Shown: positions 1 through 6,930 of the stretch, piece by piece
Layout: each line of letters opens with the position of its first letter
Position numbering within the stretch: position 1 is the stretch's first letter
Assembly (NCBI GenBank): GCA_900555195.1
Contig: USKC01000094.1
Span: 1-10,065, forward strand
Direction: 5' to 3'
Length of the DNA stretch: 10,065 bases
DNA from: an uncultured Lachnospiraceae bacterium
GTDB lineage: Bacteria; Bacillota; Clostridia; Lachnospirales; Lachnospiraceae
Program-made: the position numbers and the translations under genes
The notes under the pieces: model-generated
Seen by the model: the letters and a program-made list of their open reading frames with translations, nothing else
Told to the model about the DNA's origin: nothing
Database searches by the model: none

Positions 1-362
1 TCCCCTTGTTTCCATCCTGAATATGGTTTAACCGGCAGCGGTTCCCAAATCCCCTTAAATCCCGGAGCCAATTCCTTGATATCCGCAACCAGCCAGAACT
101 GCATCCGTCCCTCATGGGTGCGCGGACAATACACTTCCTTTCCGTCCAGCAGCGCCTGCTCCATCAGCGGCCAGGTGGATACCTCTGTCTGATAAGAAGC
201 ATAGATCAAAAGCCTGACAGCAGTCTGGTATTCTTCAGACTGCAAAAAAAGCTGCCGGATCCGTTCCTGCGCCCGCTCTCTTTCCTCCGGCAAAAGCTCC
301 GCCCTGCACCGCAGCGCTTCCTGACGCATCCTCTTTTTCAGAAGACCGTCCTCATTGCGCAT
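1..362 (-). CDS. 5-formyltetrahydrofolate cyclo-ligase (partial, 3' end outside window)
   Basis: This enzyme makes 5,10-methenyltetrahydrofolate from 5-formyltetrahydrofolate using ATP, in cytosolic one-carbon metabolism. About 120 residues are visible. The N-terminus is basic and helical (KKRMRQEALRCR, residues 9-20), as expected for the ATP/substrate-binding start of the family. Family-like blocks follow: YCPRTHEGRMQFW near residues 78-90 and GFKGIWEPLP near 101-110. The glycine-rich C-terminal nucleotide-binding segment lies beyond base 1. I chose the ATG at 360-362 because GAAGGA sits 7 nt upstream of it. The in-frame ATG at 378-380 has no ribosome binding site. With this start the gene overlaps the end of the DUF896 gene by 11 nt, which suggests coupled translation. 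It is the last visible gene of the proB-side operon. The family call is fairly secure, though the diagnostic C-terminus is missing. Confidence 0.85.
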   Translation of the reverse strand, partial: MRNEDGLLKKRMRQEALRCRAELLPEERERAQERIRQLFLQSEEYQTAVRLLIYASYQTEVSTWPLMEQALLDGKEVYCPRTHEGRMQFWLVADIKELAPGFKGIWEPLPVKPYSGWKQG

Positions 363-588
363 GTTCTTTTCCTTCGCCATGAAGTTTGCCGAGGTTTGTA
401 ATGGAACCGTCTTCATTCTGAATATTGATTCCGTTCAGCTGTGCCCGCAGATTTCCTCTCACGCTGTTGATATAATCCCTGCGAAGCGCAGCCTGTTCTT
501 CCTTCTCCTCCTGGCTTAATCCCTCTTTCTGCGATTTATGATACAGTTCATTGATGCGCTGTATCTTTTCATCCATTGACTGGGCCAT
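352..588 (-). CDS. DUF896 (UPF0291, YnzC-like) small protein
   Basis: This is a 78-residue, charged, helical protein with no signal peptide or membrane segment. The stretch KIQRINELYHKSQKEGLS (residues 8-25), followed by EEKEEQAALRRDYI, is the typical N-terminal signature of DUF896, represented by B. subtilis YnzC (about 77 aa). The length matches the family. YnzC is known to form a helical hairpin with a flexible C-terminal tail, and its molecular role is not settled. The start ATG has AAAGGA about 9 nt upstream. A second Met at residue 5 is a possible alternative start. The gene follows proB after 31 nt and overlaps the cyclo-ligase start, so it is probably co-transcribed with both. Family assignment is confident; function is unknown. 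Confidence 0.9.
   Translation of the reverse strand: MAQSMDEKIQRINELYHKSQKEGLSQEEKEEQAALRRDYINSVRGNLRAQLNGINIQNEDGSITNLGKLHGEGKEHAQ
370..375 (-). promoter_or_regulatory. Ribosome binding site deciding the cyclo-ligase start
   Basis: On the minus strand this is GAAGGA, 7 nt before the ATG at 360-362. It lies inside the end of the DUF896 coding region. It favours the downstream ATG over the in-frame ATG at 378-380, which has no purine-rich site upstream. Confidence 0.6.
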
Positions 589-619
589 GACCGTGCATCC
601 TTTCTCTTTAACAGATATT

Positions 620-1480
620 TTAACTATTCAGCCTGCTCACAAACCCCGGCAGGTCAAAATCTTCGTCTTGATTGGCCACGAAAAGCGTGCCGTAGTTTCT
701 TCCGTCCATCAGCCTGTGGATGATACGGATGTCGCTGCTGTTGGCGATCAGCATATCGGCTCCCGCCTTGGTGGCGATCCTGGCCGCTGTCAGCTTTGTA
801 TTCATTCCGCCCGTACCCACGCTGCTTCCCGTGCTCTTCTTCCCCATATTCAGATAATCGTCCGTCAGTTCTTCCACCAGTTCCACGAACTTCGCATCCG
901 GATTCTTTCTGGGATCATCCGTATATAATCCATCAATATCGGATAACAGAATGAGAAGATCCGCTCCGATCAGAGCGGCCACAATCGCAGAAAGCGTGTC
1001 GTTATCCATCTCCAGCTCATAGGTCGCAACCGTGTCGTTTTCGTTGACTACGGGGATTACGCCCATTTCAAGGAGCTGGGAAAAGGTATTATGCGCATTA
1101 TAGCGGTTCAGATTGTCAACAATCGTATTCTTTGTCATCAGGATCTGGGCGGTCACCTGATTATATTCTGAAAAAATACGCTGGTAGGTCATCATCAGCC
1201 TGGCCTGGCCGATGGCCGCGCAGGCCTGTTTCATCGCAATGCGGTTCTGGCTCGTGATATCCGCATCGGTCAGATGCATGGCTTTCTTGCCCTGGGCGAT
1301 GGCTCCCGAAGTGACCAGCACCACATCCTTCCCCTGATTTCTCAGATTGCACAGTTCCCTGACCAATACTTCCAGTTTGATATAGTCCAGTTCTCCCGTC
1401 TTCGGATGCTGCAGGGATGAGGAACCGATTTTCACCACGATCCGTTTCTTATTCTTCAGTCTTTCGCGATATTGATTCAT
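620..1480 (-). CDS. proB: Glutamate 5-kinase, short form lacking PUA domain
   Basis: The enzyme phosphorylates L-glutamate to gamma-glutamyl phosphate with ATP, the first step of proline synthesis in the cytosol. The 286-residue product is a single amino acid kinase domain. The lysine of IVVKIGSSSL is K17, VLVTSGAIAQGKK covers about 54-66, VVNENDTVATYE about 144-155, LSDIDGLYTDDPRKNP about 179-194, and GSSVGTGGMNTKL about 218-230. All the usual ATP and glutamate site blocks are present. The protein ends shortly after the kinase fold, so the C-terminal PUA domain of the roughly 367-residue E. coli type is absent. The start is set by GGAGGAG 6 nt before the ATG at 1478-1480; an in-frame TTG 30 nt further upstream has no such site. 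No proA lies beside it. It follows the COG2509-type flavoprotein gene by 35 nt and precedes the DUF896 gene by 31 nt. Confidence 0.96.
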   Translation of the reverse strand: MNQYRERLKNKKRIVVKIGSSSLQHPKTGELDYIKLEVLVRELCNLRNQGKDVVLVTSGAIAQGKKAMHLTDADITSQNRIAMKQACAAIGQARLMMTYQRIFSEYNQVTAQILMTKNTIVDNLNRYNAHNTFSQLLEMGVIPVVNENDTVATYELEMDNDTLSAIVAALIGADLLILLSDIDGLYTDDPRKNPDAKFVELVEELTDDYLNMGKKSTGSSVGTGGMNTKLTAARIATKAGADMLIANSSDIRIIHRLMDGRNYGTLFVANQDEDFDLPGFVSRLNS

Positions 1481-1486
1481 CGCCTT

Positions 1487-1493
1487 CTCCTCC
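1487..1493 (-). promoter_or_regulatory. Strong ribosome binding site of proB
   Basis: Minus-strand GGAGGAG lies 6 nt before the proB ATG. It identifies that ATG as the start rather than the upstream in-frame TTG at 1508-1510. Confidence 0.8.
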
Positions 1494-1515
1494 GTCGTAT
1501 GTCGTATCAATTATT

Positions 1516-3126
1516 TTACAAGGTTTTATAACGCCGCGCAATAGCTTCCGCAATCTTCATGCCGTCCATCGCCGCCGAGGTGATGCCTCCCGCATAACCA
1601 GCCCCTTCTCCGCATGGATAGAGCCCATCGCAGTCGGACAGGAACGCTTCATCTCTCGTGATCCGGACAGGAGAAGACGTACGGCTTTCCACGCCCAGCA
1701 GCGTAACCGCATCATCGGCAAAACCTGGGATCATGCGGTCAAAGGATTCCATGCCCTCCACGAAAGCCCTTTCAACGCTGGGAGGCAGCAGACCTCTTAA
1801 ATCCGCCTGGGCAAAGGCCCCTTTCACCGCCGGCTGCATTGTGGCGGGAACATGCCCTTCCCGCTTCAGCCTTCCGGCATCTGCTGCAAATTCTCCATAA
1901 CGCTGCATGGGAATCGCTCCATTTGCCAGGTGAAAAGCTTTTTCTTCCAGCCTGCGCTGAAAGGTTACACCGGACAGCGGCCCGTTCGCCCCATAATCCG
2001 CAGGAGTCACGGATACGATGATCGCGCTGTTGGCGTTCCTTCCGTCCCGCTTGCTGTAACTCATTCCGTTGACCGCAAGCCTTCCCGGTTCGCTGGATGC
2101 GTTCACCACATACCCCCCTGGACACATGCAGAAGGAATAGACACCCCGGTTTTCCGCAGTTTGCGCCGTCAGCTTATAGGCAGCCGGGGGCAGAAAATCC
2201 GGATGGGCCTGACCATATTGAGACAGATTGATCAGTTCCTGCGGATGTTCCACCCGCAGGCCCACAGCAAAGGCCTTCGCTTCCATGGGAATGCCCCTCC
2301 GAAGCAGCATTTCAAAGGTATCACGGGCGCTGTGGCCCACAGCAAGCACCACCTGGCCAGCCTCTATTCGTTCCCCGTCCGCACAGATGACGCCCTTAAC
2401 GCGGTTTCCTTTCAGAATGAGATCCGTCACACGGGTGCGAAACCGCACTTCGCCTCCCCATGCAAGGATCTGCTGCCGCATACTCTTTACCACCTGTGAA
2501 AGAATATCCGTTCCGATATGCGGCTTGCTTTCGTACAGGATCCGCTCCGGCGCCCCGTGCTCCGCCAGAATCCGGAGGACCTGCCCGTTCCGTCCCTCCT
2601 TATCCCGCACCAGCGTATTGAGCTTTCCGTCCGAAAAGGTCCCTGCACCGCCTTCACCGAACTGCACGTTGGAATCCGGGTCGCAGCTTCCGCCCGTCCA
2701 GAAAGCCTCCACCGTTTTGGCTCGCTGATCCACATCTTCCCCGCGTTCCAGAAGCAGCGGACGGTACCCTGCCTGTGCCAGCATATAGCCGCAGAACAGG
2801 CCGGCCGGTCCCATACCGACGATCACCGGCCTTCCTTTAGGTGTCTCCTCTCCCGGGGATGGAAAGCGGTAACGGGAGCGGACGGATTTGGTGATATTTC
2901 GGTCTTTATTCCTCCTGAGCAGCTTTTCTTCCGATATCCCTTCCACAGATACATCCACGGTATAGATGAGCCGTATATCCGGCTTTTTCCTCGCATCGAT
3001 GGATTCCTTCACGATCGACACGGAAGCAATCTGCTCTGTCCTGATGGATAGGGCTTTGCATATCCGCTCTTCCAGTTCCTTCCGGGAATGGCCGGGTTTA
3101 CATTTTATCTGTTGTATTCTTATCAT
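1516..3126 (-). CDS. FAD-dependent oxidoreductase, COG2509 type (uncharacterised dehydrogenase family)
   Basis: A 536-residue cytosolic flavoprotein. Residues 1-90 form a small basic N-terminal domain, typical of this family. A Rossmann dinucleotide-binding site follows (RPVIVGMGPAGLFCGYMLA, about 99-117), ending in LLLERGE where the acidic residue would contact the FAD ribose. The block NVQFGEGGAGTFSDGKL (153-169) is characteristic of the COG2509 group. The C-terminal FAD motif PCGEGAGYAGGITSAAMDGMKIAEAI is near residue 510. No membrane segment or signal peptide is visible. The substrate is not known for the family. The start ATG has only a weak site (GGGAA), and a GC-rich hairpin lies 15 nt upstream of it. 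It follows the HI0933-type flavoprotein gene by 33 nt and precedes proB, so it is probably in that operon. I have no sequence evidence for a link to proline synthesis. Confidence 0.92.
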   Translation of the reverse strand: MIRIQQIKCKPGHSRKELEERICKALSIRTEQIASVSIVKESIDARKKPDIRLIYTVDVSVEGISEEKLLRRNKDRNITKSVRSRYRFPSPGEETPKGRPVIVGMGPAGLFCGYMLAQAGYRPLLLERGEDVDQRAKTVEAFWTGGSCDPDSNVQFGEGGAGTFSDGKLNTLVRDKEGRNGQVLRILAEHGAPERILYESKPHIGTDILSQVVKSMRQQILAWGGEVRFRTRVTDLILKGNRVKGVICADGERIEAGQVVLAVGHSARDTFEMLLRRGIPMEAKAFAVGLRVEHPQELINLSQYGQAHPDFLPPAAYKLTAQTAENRGVYSFCMCPGGYVVNASSEPGRLAVNGMSYSKRDGRNANSAIIVSVTPADYGANGPLSGVTFQRRLEEKAFHLANGAIPMQRYGEFAADAGRLKREGHVPATMQPAVKGAFAQADLRGLLPPSVERAFVEGMESFDRMIPGFADDAVTLLGVESRTSSPVRITRDEAFLSDCDGLYPCGEGAGYAGGITSAAMDGMKIAEAIARRYKTL

Positions 3127-3141
3127 ATTTGTTTCCCATCC

Positions 3142-3159
3142 GCGCGCTTTCCTGCGCGC
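3142..3159 (-). repeat. GC-rich hairpin between the two flavoprotein genes
   Basis: GCGCGC (3154-3159) and GCGCGC (3142-3147) form a perfect 6-bp stem around a 6-nt loop that reads AGGAAA on the minus strand. No T-tract follows, so it is not a convincing intrinsic terminator. It sits in the 33-nt gap, 15 nt before the ATG of the COG2509-type gene, and could affect mRNA stability or translation. Confidence 0.45.
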
Positions 3160-4461
3160 TCATTTACGCTTATGCTGAAACGGCTGCAGGCCCGCGGCAG
3201 CGCTGCTGCCGGCAAGAGTACCTGAACTCCAGGCCCACTGCAGATTATAGCCGCCGCACCTGGCATCCACATCCAGGAGTTCTCCGGTGATGAACAATCC
3301 GGCACAGCGAAGTGATTCCAACGTTTCTTTCACCTGGGAAAGGGGAACGCCTCCTGTACAGACCTGTGCATTCTGAAGCGAATTGGTTCCCGTAACAACT
3401 GCAGGGAAAGCGCGCAGATCCTCAAAAACACGCAGAATCCGCTTTCTAAGGGAAGGCCCGGCGATTTCCTGCGGCTTCAGCCCATGCTTCTTCATCAAAG
3501 CCTGAAGGATCTTCTTATTTACCAGCCCGCAGAAAAGGACTTCCAGGGTTCTTCCCTCTCCCATTGCCATCTTCCGCTCCACAAGCGCCTTCCAGCTTTT
3601 TTCCCCTTCCTCCCGATACCCGGGCAGAAAATCCAGCGTGGCCCGCATGCGTTTCCCATTTTCCAACGCTCTTGCCACCTGGCCGCTCATCTGAAAAATT
3701 GGGATTCCAGAAAGCCCATAATCGGTCAGCTGCAGTTCTCCCCGCTCCCATAGCCGCACTTCCTCTCTGCCTTCCCCCAGAGTGAGACAAATAGCGCAGT
3801 CGCAGCGCACGCCGGCCATCCCTTTCCAGATATCGCCTTCACACCGCAGGGCAGTAAGGGCCGGCAAAGGCTTCCTGACCGTATGGCCGAGCGCTTTTGC
3901 ATAAGCATAGCCATCCCTTCCTTCCCCCGGCTTCTCTCCGGCCGGAGAGCCGCAGGAAAGGATCAGTCTCTCAAACTGCCAGCTGTCCGTTTGTGTATGT
4001 ACTGCGAATCCGGGCGTCCCATCCTTTCTTCGCTCTATGTGCGTGATCTCGCATTCCGTCACAATGCAAACGCCCAGACGTTCCAATTCAAACCGCAGCG
4101 TATCCAGGACTGTGGAAGCCTGCTTGGATAGAGGGTAGACATAACCATTCTGAGAAGTGGTGAGCATTCCCATGGAAGCAAACCAGTCCAGCGTATCCTG
4201 AGCCGAAAAATGGGAAAAAACCCGTTTCAGCAGCGCCGGTTTATCACAATGATAATATGCCTCCGCTGTATCTATGGAAAAAGACAGGTTGGTCAGATTG
4301 CACTTTCCATTCCCTGTCGCCAAAATCTTCTTCCCGATGCGATCCTTTTTCTCCAGAATCACAATTTCGGAAGCAAGGTGCCCATCCGCGCGCGCAGCCG
4401 CTATGGCAGCTGCCATTCCGGACGCGCCTCCGCCGATAATTCCGATTTTCTTTTTTATCAT
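3160..4461 (-). CDS. NAD(P)/FAD-dependent oxidoreductase, HI0933/YhiN family
   Basis: A 433-residue cytosolic flavoprotein of the HI0933 (YhiN, BaiN-like) family. The N-terminus carries the dinucleotide-binding motif IGIIGGGASGMAAAIAAA (about 6-23), with the FAD ribose-contacting segment IVILEKKDRIGKK near 33-45. ILATGNGKCNLTN (46-58) is a strong family signature. The C-terminus has ITGELLDVDARCGGYNLQWA from about 391, the closing FAD motif of the family. Length matches family members (about 400-430 aa). Members are linked in the literature to reductase activities, but a substrate cannot be read from this sequence. The start is uncertain. MIKKKIGIIGG fits the family N-terminus but has a poor ribosome binding site. 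In-frame ATGs at 4477-4479, 4498-4500 and 4513-4515 exist without better sites. A likely promoter lies about 120 nt upstream, so this may be the first gene of a separate transcription unit. Confidence 0.92.
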   Translation of the reverse strand: MIKKKIGIIGGGASGMAAAIAAARADGHLASEIVILEKKDRIGKKILATGNGKCNLTNLSFSIDTAEAYYHCDKPALLKRVFSHFSAQDTLDWFASMGMLTTSQNGYVYPLSKQASTVLDTLRFELERLGVCIVTECEITHIERRKDGTPGFAVHTQTDSWQFERLILSCGSPAGEKPGEGRDGYAYAKALGHTVRKPLPALTALRCEGDIWKGMAGVRCDCAICLTLGEGREEVRLWERGELQLTDYGLSGIPIFQMSGQVARALENGKRMRATLDFLPGYREEGEKSWKALVERKMAMGEGRTLEVLFCGLVNKKILQALMKKHGLKPQEIAGPSLRKRILRVFEDLRAFPAVVTGTNSLQNAQVCTGGVPLSQVKETLESLRCAGLFITGELLDVDARCGGYNLQWAWSSGTLAGSSAAAGLQPFQHKRK

Positions 4462-4483
4462 ATCTGTTATCCGTTTCATCCTG

Positions 4484-4498
4484 GCGGCGTTTCGCCGC
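4484..4498 (-). repeat. GC-rich hairpin in the leader of the HI0933-type gene
   Basis: Minus-strand GCGGCG, loop AAA, CGCCGC: a perfect 6-bp stem with a 3-nt loop, ending 22 nt before the chosen ATG. There is no T-tract after it, so it is not a normal terminator. It lies in the proposed 5' leader, or inside the coding region if the ATG at 4498-4500 is the true start. Confidence 0.45.
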
Positions 4499-4579
4499 AT
4501 TCCATTGCGATGCATCCTGTGTTTTATGCCGGTAAAAACGCTCGGCCCATGCGGGAAAACGCAGGAAAAAATCAGGTTC

Positions 4580-4608
4580 ATTATAATACTAACTGGAATA
4601 AGACTCAA
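4580..4608 (-). promoter_or_regulatory. Sigma-A-type promoter for the flavoprotein-proB operon
   Basis: On the minus strand a -35 element TTGAGT (4603-4608) is followed after exactly 17 nt by a perfect -10 TATAAT (4580-4585). The -35 matches consensus at four of six positions and lies inside the last codons of the upstream gene. The -10 begins just past that gene's stop codon. Transcription would start near 4572 and give a leader of roughly 110 nt before the HI0933-type gene. This is a pattern-based prediction only. Confidence 0.6.
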
Positions 4609-5206
4609 GAAAATTGTAGAGTTCCGCTTCGCTTCCGACATATTTGAACTCCATCACTTCCTGTGCCAGTTCTTCCGACAGGCTGTTCAGCGGAATCCCG
4701 GTGGACATATACTTGGTTTTCTTATCTTTCTCATAGACCACAATATAATTATTCTCCACCGCAAGATAAAATTCCGTGGGCTTTTCCTTGCTTTCATAAT
4801 TTTTCTGGATGACCACTTCTTCCGGAGAGAAACGTTCCACATAGAGAGAGAGGAACCCTTTATTCAAATCCTCAAGAGATGGAGACGCCTCATAGGTCTC
4901 CATCGCAGCGAGAAACTGTTCCCGGTTCATTCCGATATATTGTTCCGGCAGCGTCTCTTCCTCCTGTGTCCGTGCCGAATCCGTCAAGTCAAAGCTTCTG
5001 ACCACATATCTGGTATCTGCCGTAATCACCTGTGAAGTCAAATCCACGGCTTCAGCGGTCTCTTCCTCCTGAACGGATTCTTCCTGTATCGGCCAGGCAC
5101 GGCGCGGATAGAAAATATCCTGCAGCAGCATATTGGCGCCAAATCCGAGCGCAAGCATAGCCGCCGGATAAAAGAAATATATGCCGATTTTCTTCCAGAA
5201 ACGCAT
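4589..5206 (-). CDS. Membrane-anchored protein of unknown function, BofC-like C-terminal region
   Basis: I do not recognise this 205-residue protein with certainty. It has one N-terminal hydrophobic segment (about residues 7-30) after a short basic start, with no obvious signal peptidase site, so it is probably a membrane anchor with the rest outside the cytoplasm. A low-complexity acidic linker follows (about 41-54, many Glu). The C-terminal part (about 87-205) has the pattern EQYIGM..EQF, then YLAVENNYIVVYEKDKKTKY and a helical tail ending NFLESYSS. This resembles proteins annotated as BofC C-terminal-domain-like in Clostridia. BofC in Bacillus is a forespore protein that restrains the SpoIVB signalling protease. 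The match is by general pattern, so the role is a suggestion. The start is supported by AGGAGG 5 nt before the ATG. It lies downstream of the SpoVB-like flippase, which fits a sporulation setting. Confidence 0.85.
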   Translation of the reverse strand: MRFWKKIGIYFFYPAAMLALGFGANMLLQDIFYPRRAWPIQEESVQEEETAEAVDLTSQVITADTRYVVRSFDLTDSARTQEEETLPEQYIGMNREQFLAAMETYEASPSLEDLNKGFLSLYVERFSPEEVVIQKNYESKEKPTEFYLAVENNYIVVYEKDKKTKYMSTGIPLNSLSEELAQEVMEFKYVGSEAELYNFLESYSS

Positions 5207-5272
5207 AAGAACCTCCTGCTTATCGATTCTTTTACTGGAAGTATCAGCATAATTTCATAAAAATATACATAT
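5207..5272 (-). other. AT-rich 66-nt intergenic region with a possible sporulation promoter
   Basis: This gap between the flippase stop and the BofC-like gene is clearly AT-richer than its surroundings. On the minus strand it holds GTATATT (5262-5268) and GATACTTC (5238-5245), 16 nt apart. These loosely resemble sigma-E -35 and -10 elements, but the spacing is longer than usual and the -10 is imperfect. I see no terminator hairpin. The strong AGGAGG site of the next gene is at its downstream end. Confidence 0.25.
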
Positions 5273-6919
5273 TTACATCAGGCGAAGCGCCTTCCCCAAA
5301 AACACAAGCCCTCCGCCGCCCGGAACACCCCTCAGCTCCCGTTCTGATACGCCATGCAGCGCAAGAATGAGAAGGGTATAAAGGATGAGCGCAGCCGCAA
5401 AACACAGAAGGCTTAAAATTCCGGCGGAAAGTTTTCCCGCAAGCAGCCGGTTCAGGAAGAAAACCACAACGCCCATCACAGCGGTCGCAATCACAGGGAT
5501 CCCGATCAGCCGTCCCCAGTCAATCCGCGCAGAGATAAGGCGGAAAAGGGTGATGAGATTTAAGATCAGAAATACCGCGTAAAGAACGATATTGGCATAC
5601 ACCACACCTCTGATTCCCTGATCTAAATTTGCAAGGAACAGACACAGCGCAGCCACATGCGCAACCAAAGCGATCACGGCATGGATGAGCAGATTCTTTT
5701 CTCTTTCCAGTCCCTGGAGCGCAGCAAACAGCCCGATACACAGCCCCTGGAGAACGGTCGCCACGCTTCCGACGCGGAGCAGGCTGGCTGCAGTCTCCGT
5801 ATCCCCTGTGGTAAAAAGCGCAGGAAGCAGCGTGTCAGCCGTAATCGCCAAAAAGCCGGTCACAGGAAGCGCCAGCGTCCATGCCAGCTTCAGCATCAGG
5901 TAGGCTTTCTCCTTCATCCTGCCCGTATTCTGGCTCGCAACGGAAACAGAAAGAGATGGGATCAGCGCGGTGCAGACAGCCGTCACCATGGCAATCGGGA
6001 TGCCGGATAAGATCCTGTATTTTCCCGTATAAATCCCCCACTGCGTAATTGTATCCTGAGACGACGGGAGCAGATGAAAATAGAAAATCTGATCAAGGAA
6101 AAAGCTGCCGCTCATGGCAAAGCCGATCAGAATGACAGGAAATGCCGAAGAAGCAACCAGCCTCGCAATCCGTCTGTATCCGTCCATTCCTTTCCCCACA
6201 TCCTTCCGCTCTTTTTTGCGAAAGGACGCCTGAAACATCAGATAGAGTATAAATAACAGCAGCAGCGCAACCGCGCTTCCTGCCATAAAGCCCAGAATTC
6301 CTCCGGCAGCGCCGAAAGCCTGTTCATAATCAGAAGCCAACAGCAGAGCCCCGATCTTTTGCCCATAATTTCCAAGCGCCTGCGACAGGACAAGCATGAG
6401 CAGAAGCCCTGCAAGTTCTTCCACAAAACGGGATAATACCGTAGGGACCACGGTACCCATCCCCTGAAAATACCCCCTCATCAGCCCCAGCAAGGAAGTG
6501 ATCAGAATGGTCGGCGCGGTATATTGTATGACCACCATAGCGATCCGCGTCTGATACAGCCCCTCTGCAAGAACCCCGGAAAGGGACAGCATCAGCAGTG
6601 TGCCCGCCAGTCCTGCAATGAGCGTAAACAGAAAGGCAACATTCCACACTCTTCTGCTGTTTCGGTATTGCCCCCTGCTATATCTGGCGGACATCATCTT
6701 TGCTACAACCGACTGCATGGAATAACCACAAAACAGGAAAAAGAACAGATAGGTATCATAGGCCATTCCAAAATAAGCATTGCCATTGTCCCCAATTCTG
6801 TTCGTAAGCGGAATTCTTTTATAAATGGCCAAAATACCGGCCACAGCAGCAATTGCCGTCACAAGGCCGTTCCCTCTCCTGCCCGGCCTTTTCTTGTGTA
6901 CTTTTCTTCGTTCGTCCAT
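5273..6919 (-). CDS. SpoVB/MurJ-like polysaccharide or lipid flippase (MVF/MOP superfamily)
   Basis: A 548-residue integral membrane protein with hydrophobic segments throughout, about a dozen or more. It begins with a strongly basic cytoplasmic tail (residues 1-16). YKRIPLTNRIGDNGNAYFGMAY (33-54) is close to the N-terminal signature of SpoVB-type proteins (RIPLTNLIGDEG). RGYFQGMGTVVPTVLSR (149-165) matches their conserved RGYFQG block. Such proteins are thought to flip lipid-linked precursors across the membrane. SpoVB acts in spore cortex formation, MurJ in cell wall lipid II transport. Which of these fits here cannot be settled from sequence. The gene starts 11 nt after ybeY, with GGAAGAGGGG upstream, so it is probably co-transcribed. 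In Bacillus a dgkA-cdd-era group follows ybeY, so this position is a departure from that order. Confidence 0.9.
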   Translation of the reverse strand: MDERRKVHKKRPGRRGNGLVTAIAAVAGILAIYKRIPLTNRIGDNGNAYFGMAYDTYLFFFLFCGYSMQSVVAKMMSARYSRGQYRNSRRVWNVAFLFTLIAGLAGTLLMLSLSGVLAEGLYQTRIAMVVIQYTAPTILITSLLGLMRGYFQGMGTVVPTVLSRFVEELAGLLLMLVLSQALGNYGQKIGALLLASDYEQAFGAAGGILGFMAGSAVALLLLFILYLMFQASFRKKERKDVGKGMDGYRRIARLVASSAFPVILIGFAMSGSFFLDQIFYFHLLPSSQDTITQWGIYTGKYRILSGIPIAMVTAVCTALIPSLSVSVASQNTGRMKEKAYLMLKLAWTLALPVTGFLAITADTLLPALFTTGDTETAASLLRVGSVATVLQGLCIGLFAALQGLEREKNLLIHAVIALVAHVAALCLFLANLDQGIRGVVYANIVLYAVFLILNLITLFRLISARIDWGRLIGIPVIATAVMGVVVFFLNRLLAGKLSAGILSLLCFAAALILYTLLILALHGVSERELRGVPGGGGLVFLGKALRLM

Positions 6920-6930
6920 AGCCCCTCTTC

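Noticed and set aside
1852..2499. Long plus-strand open frames opposite the COG2509-type gene, up to 215 codons.
   Set aside because: They are antisense shadows of a well-supported coding region, with no family features or start signals.
3098..3163. Tiny minus-strand reading frame of about 21 codons starting with an ATG that overlaps the stop of the HI0933-type gene.
   Set aside because: It has no convincing ribosome binding site, has no recognisable content and runs into the next gene. It is probably chance.
4500..4580. Possible terminator in the gap after the BofC-like gene.
   Set aside because: The T-run in this stretch is not preceded by a stable stem. The only stem nearby, TGCG/CGCA, is 4 bp and lacks a T-tract.
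4462..4641. In-frame N-terminal extension of the HI0933-type protein by 60 residues, including a hydrophobic stretch that looks like a signal segment.
   Set aside because: It overlaps the end of the upstream gene and spans the likely promoter. Family proteins begin right at the dinucleotide-binding motif.
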